Of a DNA stretch of 5,623 bases, positions 1-5,623 are shown piece after piece; positions within the stretch are counted from its first letter, which is position 1; the number at the start of each line of letters is the position of its first letter. Location: assembly GCA_021810175.1 (NCBI GenBank), contig JAJZJJ010000241.1:1-5623 (forward strand). Reading direction: 5' to 3'. Position numbers and translations under genes: made by a program. This stretch comes from Acidobacteriota bacterium. GTDB taxonomy: Bacteria > Acidobacteriota > Terriglobia > Terriglobales > Acidobacteriaceae. A model generated the notes under the pieces. That model was given only the letters and a program-made list of their open reading frames with translations, was not told the DNA's origin and did no database searches.

Positions 1-140
1 GTCTCGCCGGTTTCTATGTTTTCGATGGTAAACGTAGGTAAACGTAACGGGGCCGTCCAGACTTCCAAGGCTTCCCACTTGTGCAAGGACGTCGGATATA
101 ATTCCGCTGTCTTGATGGACATCCTCCAGCTGTGACTCAT
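1..140 (-). CDS. Possible 5' part of an unidentified gene running off the left edge
   Basis: A leftward frame opens with ATG at 140-138 and has no stop for 46 codons, to the window edge. It starts MSHSWRMSIKTAELYP and ends near FTIENIETGE. A strong Shine-Dalgarno sequence, AGGAGG (complement of 145-150), lies 4 nt before the ATG, which is the main reason to prefer this strand; the spacing is short but the run of G continues to the start. I do not recognise the protein, and no signal peptide or membrane segment is visible in the part seen. A 10-bp tandem duplication lies inside it (27-46), so its frame depends on both copies being present. It is divergent from the toxin gene, with 143 bp between the two starts. 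The + strand is also open over 1-135, so coding on this strand is probable but not certain. Confidence 0.4.
   Translation of the reverse strand, partial: MSHSWRMSIKTAELYPTSLHKWEALEVWTAPLRLPTFTIENIETGE
27..46. repeat. Perfect 10-bp tandem duplication (GGTAAACGTA x2)
   Basis: GGTAAACGTA occurs at 27-36 and again at 37-46 without mismatch. The unit is not a multiple of three. In the leftward frame from 140, loss of one copy would lead to a TAG stop (complement of 14-16) a few codons later. The duplication therefore keeps that frame open, or marks it as non-coding. Confidence 0.9.
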
Positions 141-248
141 ACCCCCTCCTCTTTTCGATGACCTATGATCCGGAAGCAAAATCGGCGTAAGTCGAAATGG
201 GCGGGTGCCAGAGGTCCAATAAGAAAGAAAAAAGGGGGCGGGCGGCAC

Positions 249-277
249 TTGACCCGACTACGGCCTAGCCGTACCAT
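249..277 (+). promoter_or_regulatory. Predicted sigma-70-type promoter of the toxin-antitoxin operon
   Basis: TTGACC (249-254, five of six consensus bases) is followed after 17 bp by TACCAT (272-277, four of six). Start of transcription would be expected 6-8 nt after the -10 box, which falls on the A of the toxin ATG at 284. No Shine-Dalgarno sequence is present before that ATG, so the message is probably leaderless. An A-rich homopurine stretch (221-233) lies upstream, roughly where an UP element would sit. An alternative -10, CATATT (275-280), would need a 20-bp spacer and is less likely. Confidence 0.55.
259..273. promoter_or_regulatory. Palindromic candidate operator inside the toxin promoter
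   Basis: TACGGC (259-264) and GCCGTA (268-273) form a perfect inverted repeat with a 3-nt centre. It occupies most of the spacer between the -35 and -10 boxes and overlaps the first two bases of the -10. A dimeric repressor bound here would block RNA polymerase. The nearest candidate is the helix-turn-helix antitoxin encoded just downstream. Autoregulation by the antitoxin is established for the Brucella BrnTA system; its application here is inference. Confidence 0.5.
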
Positions 278-283
278 ATTGTC

Positions 284-562
284 ATGCGCTACGTGTGGGA
301 TCTGGCGAAAGATGCCTTCAACCGGCGCAAGCACGGTCTCTCACTCGCAGATGGAATACCGGCCCTCGAAGATCCGGATCGCATGAGCTGGATTGATGAT
401 CGCTTCGACTATGGCGAGGAGAGAATTGCTACTCTCGGCATGGGCCAAATGAATCTGTTGTACGTAGCGACAGTTGAGCCAGATGAAGAGACAACGCGGA
501 TCATCTCGGTCAGGAAGGCGGAACCCCATGAAATCGAAAAATATGGTTTCAGTTGTGCATAA
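284..562 (+). CDS. brnT: BrnT-family toxin (RelE-like fold, presumed ribonuclease) of a type II toxin-antitoxin pair
   Basis: This 92-residue protein fits the BrnT (DUF497) family in length and sequence. The N-terminal signature is WD-x2-K at W5-K9, then N13 and KHGLS at 16-20, followed by an acidic D30-P31 segment. A central GEER at 44-47 leads into a beta strand. The C-terminal family signature is R-I-I-S-V-R-K-A at 72-79, then E83 and Y87. In the studied Brucella member BrnT is a RelE-like ribonuclease that stops translation; this activity is inferred from family membership. The ATG at 284 matches the usual BrnT N-terminus and lacks a Shine-Dalgarno sequence, which agrees with a leaderless transcript from the promoter at 249-277. 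The toxin gene comes first and overlaps the antitoxin gene by 35 nt, the usual order for brnT loci. No key family motif appears missing, so the gene looks intact. Confidence 0.9.
   Translation: MRYVWDLAKDAFNRRKHGLSLADGIPALEDPDRMSWIDDRFDYGEERIATLGMGQMNLLYVATVEPDEETTRIISVRKAEPHEIEKYGFSCA
512..518 (+). promoter_or_regulatory. Ribosome-binding site of the antitoxin gene
   Basis: AGGAAGG lies inside the end of the toxin gene, 9 nt before the ATG at 528. It decides the antitoxin start in favour of 528 over the TTG at 474 and the ATG at 543. The antitoxin thus has a strong ribosome site while the toxin has none, which would favour antitoxin production. Confidence 0.65.
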
Positions 563-914
563 TCCCGGCGACCCGCCGATCGGGACGAATACCGATTGGA
601 CCGCCGTTGAAGCGCTTACCGATGAGGAGGTTCACGCCGCCGCGCTCGCCGATCCCGATGCGCAACCACTTCCTCGCGGCACAGATGAGGAGTTGGCAAA
701 GCTCGGCCTCATCCGCATCCCCAATGTCAAAAAACTTCGTGAGCGCATCGGCATGACCCAGGAAGCCTTTGCTGCCGCGTATCGCATCCCGATTGGCACT
801 CTGCGCGACTGGGAACAGGGCCGCAAGCGCCCTGAAGCGCCCGCTCGCGCTTACCTCACCGTCATCGCCCGCAACCCCAAAGCTGTGGCCAGCCTCCTCG
901 AACAAGCCGCGTAG
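528..914 (+). CDS. Helix-turn-helix (XRE-type) antitoxin and probable autorepressor paired with BrnT
   Basis: This 128-residue protein has two parts. Residues 1 to about 62 are acidic and probably flexible, with DWTAVEALTDEEVHAAAL at 23-40 and DPDAQPL at 42-48. This resembles the toxin-facing N-terminus of BrnT partners. Residues 64 to about 101 form a helix-turn-helix domain: NVKKLRERIGMTQEAFAAAY, then IPIGTLRDWEQGRKRP, where T91-L92-R93-D94-W95-E96 is the recognition-helix signature shared with YiaG/HigA-like regulators. The C-terminal helix ends in ARNPKAVASLLEQAA. The canonical BrnA carries a ribbon-helix-helix domain instead, so this is a different antitoxin class on the same toxin. It probably neutralises BrnT by direct contact and represses the shared promoter, with the palindrome at 259-273 as the natural target; both roles are inferred. 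The 35-nt overlap with the toxin gene implies translational coupling. A lone regulator is the alternative reading but is less likely given the overlap. Confidence 0.85.
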   Translation: MKSKNMVSVVHNPGDPPIGTNTDWTAVEALTDEEVHAAALADPDAQPLPRGTDEELAKLGLIRIPNVKKLRERIGMTQEAFAAAYRIPIGTLRDWEQGRKRPEAPARAYLTVIARNPKAVASLLEQAA

Positions 915-924
915 CCGGTGCGCG

Positions 925-951
925 GTAGTTCGTCTTCACGGTGCGAACTGC
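925..951 (+). terminator. Weak stem-loop after the toxin-antitoxin operon
   Basis: GTAGTTCG (925-932) pairs with CGAACTGC (944-951), giving 8 pairs of which one is G-U, around an 11-nt loop. It begins 10 nt after the antitoxin stop, the right place for a terminator. No run of T follows, so intrinsic termination is doubtful and it may only protect the 3' end of the message. Confidence 0.3.
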
Positions 952-1036
952 AAGTCGTCCTTGCCCCGAGAATAAAGTGTGCTCGGTCCAATCGGCAGCC
1001 CGCAAACCGATCCTGGAAATCCCGGCCTTTTCCTGA

Positions 1037-1155
1037 ATGGCGGTACTCCACGCCGCTTCGGTCTCGCTGGCCAGCCAGCAGCGCGATTTGGCCTTTTCCG
1101 GCCCGCCGACCCATCCCGGATTTGTGAATACCATGCGACAATGGAAGCATCAGCG

Positions 1156-1159
<4 letters not shown>
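1037..1159 (+). CDS. Doubtful 40-codon upstream frame touching purL
   Basis: ATG at 1037 follows an in-frame TGA directly and reads 40 codons, beginning [20 protein letters not shown] and ending [10 protein letters not shown]. Its TGA stop (1157-1159) overlaps the purL ATG at 1156 in an ATGA junction, the arrangement used for translational coupling. There is no Shine-Dalgarno sequence at a useful distance and I recognise no family. An internal ATG at 1133 would leave only an 8-codon leader peptide. Chance is the simplest explanation. Confidence 0.12.
1143..1147 (+). promoter_or_regulatory. Probable ribosome-binding site choosing the purL start
   Basis: GGAAG lies 8 nt before the ATG at 1156. 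The competing in-frame ATG at 1141 has no purine-rich sequence before it and overlaps this site. The site is moderate, not strong, so the choice between 1156 and 1141 stays open; it changes the protein by only five residues. Confidence 0.45.
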
Positions 1160-3623
<2,464 letters not shown>

Positions 3624-3627
<4 letters not shown>

Positions 3628-5141
3628 CGCAGCGGCTCTATCAGGGCGTGAGCGGAATTTTGGATCAAACTGCAAGCCTTGTTGCAAACTGCGCGGCGGG
3701 GATGGGACGCCCGGTTAGAGATGAGGGCGATGACAAGCTCCATGAAGAGTGCGGCGTAGTAGCTGTGCATAACTATGCAGATGCTGCCCGGCAGGCCTAT
3801 CTGGCGCTCTATGCTCTGCAGCATCGCGGGCAGGAGTCGGCCGGCATCGCCACGGCCGACGGCCAGCGGCTGGCCAATATCAAGGGCATGGGGCTGGTCT
3901 CTGAAATCTTCACCGACGACGTGATTGCCAAGCTGCCCGGCCGTATGGCCATCGGCCACACGCGCTACTCGACCACCGGCGACTCGGCGCTGCTGAATGC
4001 CCAGCCCATCCGCGTGGATTCGACCAAAGGCCTTATCGCCATTGCCCACAACGGCAACCTGGTAAACCTGGGCAATCTGCGCGCTCGCCTGGAACGCGAA
4101 GGCGCTTATTTTCAGACGACCTCCGACTCCGAGATCATCGTTCAGCTCATCGCGCACTCGCAGGCCGGCACGCTGGTTGATGCCATTGCCGGCTCACTGG
4201 CGCAGGTGGAAGGCGCGTTTTCCATCGTGATGATGACGCGCGACCGCATCTTCGCCGCCCGCGATCCGCGCGGCTTCCGGCCGCTTTCCATGGGCCGCAT
4301 GAAGAATCCTGACGGTTCCGACGCGATTGTTTTTGCCAGCGAAAGCTGCGCCTTCGACCTGCTCCGCGCCGAATTCCTTCGCGACGTGCATCCCGGCGAG
4401 CTGATCATGGTCAGCGACGACGGCGTGACCAGCCGCCAGTTCGCTTCCGGCATTCCCCAGGCAAGCTGCATCTTCGAGCATGTGTACTTTGCGCGGCCCG
4501 ACTCGCGCATCTTTGGCCGCTGGGTGCAGGAGAGCCGCGACCAGATGGGCCGCCAACTGGCTCGCGAATCGGGTGTGTCCGCCGATGTAGTTGTGCCCGT
4601 GCCCGACTCCGGCGTGACAGCCGCGTTGGGATACGCGGAAGAAGCGGGGCTGCCGTTCCGTTTCGGCCTGATCCGCAACCACTATGTGGGCCGCACTTTT
4701 ATTGAGCCAGAGCAGCGTGTGCGCGACTTTGGCGTCCGCCTCAAGCTCAACCCCGTCCATAATCTGCTGGCCGGTAAACGCGTGGTGCTGATCGACGATT
4801 CCATCATCCGCGGGACAACAAGCCGCAAGATTGTGCGCATGGTGCGCGGCGCGGGTGCAACCGAGGTCCATCTCCGCATTAGCTGCCCGCCCACGGTTTC
4901 TCCGTGCTTTTACGGCGTGGATACGCCCAACAAGCGCGAACTGATCGCCGCCAACCAGTCCATAGAGGAAATTCGCCGCTTCATCGAGGCTGATTCGCTT
5001 GCCTATTTATCTCTTGAAGGCATGTTGAAGAGCTGCGATGGCGGCGAAGGCAACAGCTTTTGCACTGCCTGCTATACGGGCAACTATCCCACCCAATGGC
5101 TCGATGTGGAAGAGATTCTACCCGCCGCGGCAATCTCGTAA
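3624..5141 (+). CDS. purF: Amidophosphoribosyltransferase PurF, iron-sulfur class
   Basis: PurF makes 5-phosphoribosylamine from PRPP and glutamine, the committed first step of purine synthesis. The product has 505 residues. The N-terminal Ntn-hydrolase glutaminase domain begins at HEECGVVAV: Cys43 would become the N-terminal nucleophile after removal of a 42-residue leader. [11 protein letters not shown] (65-75), GHTRYSTTG (111-119) and HNGNLVN (142-148) follow. The phosphoribosyltransferase domain has the PRPP loop [14 protein letters not shown] (387-400). Four cysteines match the [4Fe-4S] ligands known from Bacillus subtilis PurF: C282 (SCIFEHVYF), C428 (SPCFYG), and C480 and C483 ([10 protein letters not shown]). 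This places it in the cluster-containing, self-processed class, which is usually feedback-inhibited by purine nucleotides. The leader is long compared with 11 residues in B. subtilis; an internal ATG at 3702 would give 16 residues but has a poorer ribosome site. It follows purL with a 4-nt ATGA overlap, so the two are one operon. The C-terminus is complete. Confidence 0.98.
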
Positions 5142-5176
5142 TTTCTCCTGCAACGAAGAATGAAACGCCTTTGCGC

Positions 5177-5623
5177 TCACCACGTGCAGAACGCCTCGAT
5201 GCGCCCAAGCAGCAAACAATTTCGCGCTTCGGCGGGGACCTGAGGTCTCGCAGTATCTTTCGCTCCGATCGTACACAGCAAAAGTAATTTCCGTCGAAAG
5301 TATTGGACATCCGTCAAGAGATTTCGACGAATTCTTTGCCGACAGATCCTTGCGCCCAGGCCCATAATTCTCTCTGATCTTTCGATATTCGCCAGAATTG
5401 ATAGGTGGCGAATCAATGTAAGAGGCGGGAATGCTCCGCTTCTGACGCCGCCGTTCGAATGCCGGGCGTGCATTTCCTGCAGGGATGCCGATCTGTCAAC
5501 CACTGCGCTGGAGCATTGCAGCGAGAGTGGCCCCCAGCGTGCTCTATGCATAGCAGAGCTACGCAGCAAAGTTGAAGGTGTGTGACGCCCGGCTGGGCAG
5601 GTAGGCACAGACTCCGCGGGTGA
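5177..5623 (-). CDS. Doubtful leftward open frame, open at the right edge
   Basis: On the - strand one frame is stop-free from the window edge (5623) to TGA at 5179-5177, about 148 codons, convergent with purF. If real it would be the 3' end of a gene lying mostly outside the window; a GTG at 5608 is the only start-like codon near the edge. The predicted protein is rich in Arg, Leu, Ser and Cys, includes LIRHLSILANIERSERIMGL, and matches no family I know. Codon use is unlike purL and purF. It could be a decayed gene or simply chance. Confidence 0.15.
   Translation of the reverse strand, partial: SPAESVPTCPAGRHTPSTLLRSSAMHRARWGPLSLQCSSAVVDRSASLQEMHARHSNGGVRSGAFPPLTLIRHLSILANIERSERIMGLGARICRQRIRRNLLTDVQYFRRKLLLLCTIGAKDTARPQVPAEARNCLLLGRIEAFCTW
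5286..5333. repeat. Interrupted inverted repeat with an overlapping direct repeat
   Basis: CGTCGAAA (5292-5299) and TTTCGACG (5322-5329) are perfectly complementary, with AATT on both outer sides (5286-5289 and 5330-5333) after a 2-nt bulge on the left. The 22-nt loop contains CCGTCAAGAG (5311-5320), an 8-of-10 direct copy of CCGTCGAAAG (5291-5300) exactly 20 bp away. This could be a protein-binding site or a weak hairpin after purF. Confidence 0.5.
5387..5417. repeat. Two overlapping, mutually exclusive hairpins
   Basis: ATTCGCCA (5387-5394) pairs perfectly with TGGCGAAT (5406-5413) around an 11-nt loop. ATTGAT (5397-5402), inside that loop, pairs perfectly with ATCAAT (5412-5417), which overlaps the right arm of the first. 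Only one of the two can form at once. Confidence 0.5.
5421..5443. repeat. Stem-loop, 8-bp stem with 7-nt loop
   Basis: AGAGGCGG (5421-5428) pairs with CCGCTTCT (5436-5443) with a single G-U pair. It starts 4 nt after the previous pair of alternative hairpins. No T run follows on the + strand and no matching A run precedes it, so it is not an evident terminator for either strand. Confidence 0.5.
5537..5564. repeat. Stem-loop, 9-bp stem with one bulge, around a 10-bp palindrome
   Basis: GCGTGCTCT (5537-5545) pairs with AGAGC and ACGC (5555-5559 and 5561-5564), leaving T5560 as a bulge, around a 9-nt loop. The palindrome CTATGCATAG (5544-5553) overlaps the loop and offers an alternative pairing or a dimer-binding site. 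Confidence 0.5.

Larger units (their letters stand above)
915..1155. other. Spacer between the toxin-antitoxin locus and purL
   Basis: This 241-bp stretch holds no confident gene. Further small hairpins are CCGAG/CTCGG (966-970 with 982-986) and ATCGG/CCGAT (991-995 with 1007-1011). The 10-mer GGCCTTTTCC occurs twice (1024-1033 and 1090-1099). Several frames are open on both strands, as often happens in GC-rich DNA. No purine riboswitch or clear regulator box for the pur genes is visible. A possible weak -10, TACCAT (1129-1134), preceded after 17 bp by CCGACC (1106-1111), could serve purL. Confidence 0.5.
5142..5623. other. 482-bp region after purF with no convincing gene
   Basis: No frame here has a good start with a ribosome site and recognisable sequence, and I see no tRNA, rRNA or CRISPR. 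No clear intrinsic terminator (hairpin plus T run) follows purF; GACC-TGA-GGTC (5237-5247) is a small hairpin without T run. Base composition is less GC-rich than in purL and purF. From about 5286 on, inverted repeats come one after another; the best are listed separately. Smaller ones are ACGCC/GGCGT (5445-5449 with 5465-5469), a stem at 5470-5488 containing the palindrome CCTGCAGG, and CGCTG/CAGCG (5506-5510 with 5519-5523). Confidence 0.6.

Noticed and set aside
1..135. Rightward open frame from the left edge to TGA at 133-135
   Set aside because: It is stop-free for 44 codons but has no features I recognise. The opposite strand has an ATG with a strong ribosome site over the same DNA, so I preferred that. 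Not excluded.
221..250. T-rich run on the - strand after a C-rich stretch, terminator-like
   Set aside because: There is no hairpin before the T run on the - strand. It is simply a homopurine tract on the + strand upstream of the toxin promoter.
474..527. TTG start at 474 for the antitoxin
   Set aside because: It would add 18 residues without family character. The ATG at 528 has a well-placed AGGAAGG.
979..1155. N-terminal extension of purL from GTG at 979
   Set aside because: The extra residues are low-complexity translated spacer, unlike any PurL N-terminus. The family homology starts shortly after 1156.
3702..3704. Internal ATG as the true purF start
   Set aside because: It would give a more usual 16-residue leader. 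But the sequence before it is a poor ribosome site, whereas 3624 has AAGAGG and the ATGA junction. Kept as an alternative only.
5445..5470. GTTCGAAT (5452-5459), resembling a tRNA T-loop
   Set aside because: The flanking bases do not form the 5-bp T stem, and no acceptor stem or anticodon arm can be placed around it on either strand.
5494..5499. Perfect TTGACA -35 box on the - strand
   Set aside because: No acceptable -10 hexamer occurs at 16-18 bp on that strand, and no supported gene lies downstream of it.

Overview
The window is a piece of GC-rich bacterial chromosome. It carries a small type II toxin-antitoxin locus followed by two large de novo purine biosynthesis genes, all on the + strand. 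Two stretches with no confident gene lie around them. The class of PurL and PurF, the tight purL-purF pairing and wording such as [13 protein letters not shown] and SARDLSDGG in PurL suggest Acidobacteriota. That assignment rests on recall of family style, not on a search, and is tentative.

Layout: (1) Positions 1-140 hold the start of a possible unidentified gene that reads leftward off the window. It has a strong ribosome-binding sequence and contains a perfect 10-bp tandem duplication. (2) Positions 141-283 are a divergent intergenic region. It has a good sigma-70-type promoter for the toxin gene, and a perfect 6+6 bp palindrome lies between and over its promoter boxes. (3) Positions 284-914 hold a BrnT-family toxin gene overlapped by 35 nt by a gene for a helix-turn-helix antitoxin. 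This antitoxin is not the ribbon-helix-helix BrnA of the model Brucella system. (4) Positions 915-1155 are a spacer with weak hairpins and a doubtful 40-codon frame. (5) Positions 1156-3627 hold purL (FGAM synthase, large subunit of the PurS/PurQ-dependent type), with an unusual proline/glutamate-rich insertion in its second half. (6) Positions 3624-5141 hold purF (amidophosphoribosyltransferase of the iron-sulfur, self-processed class), joined to purL by an ATGA overlap. (7) Positions 5142-5623 hold no convincing gene but several inverted repeats and hairpins, plus a leftward open frame of doubtful value.

PurF catalyses step 1 of IMP synthesis (PRPP + glutamine to phosphoribosylamine) and PurL catalyses step 4 (FGAR to FGAM), so the pair is co-expressed for one pathway. 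The partners that this type of PurL needs, PurQ (glutaminase) and PurS, are not in the window and must be encoded elsewhere. The toxin-antitoxin pair is an independent unit, probably acquired, with its own promoter and probable autoregulation. No wholly new system can be proven here. The most interesting points are the BrnT/HTH pairing with its apparently leaderless, operator-embedded promoter, the PurL insertion, and the hairpin-rich region after purF.
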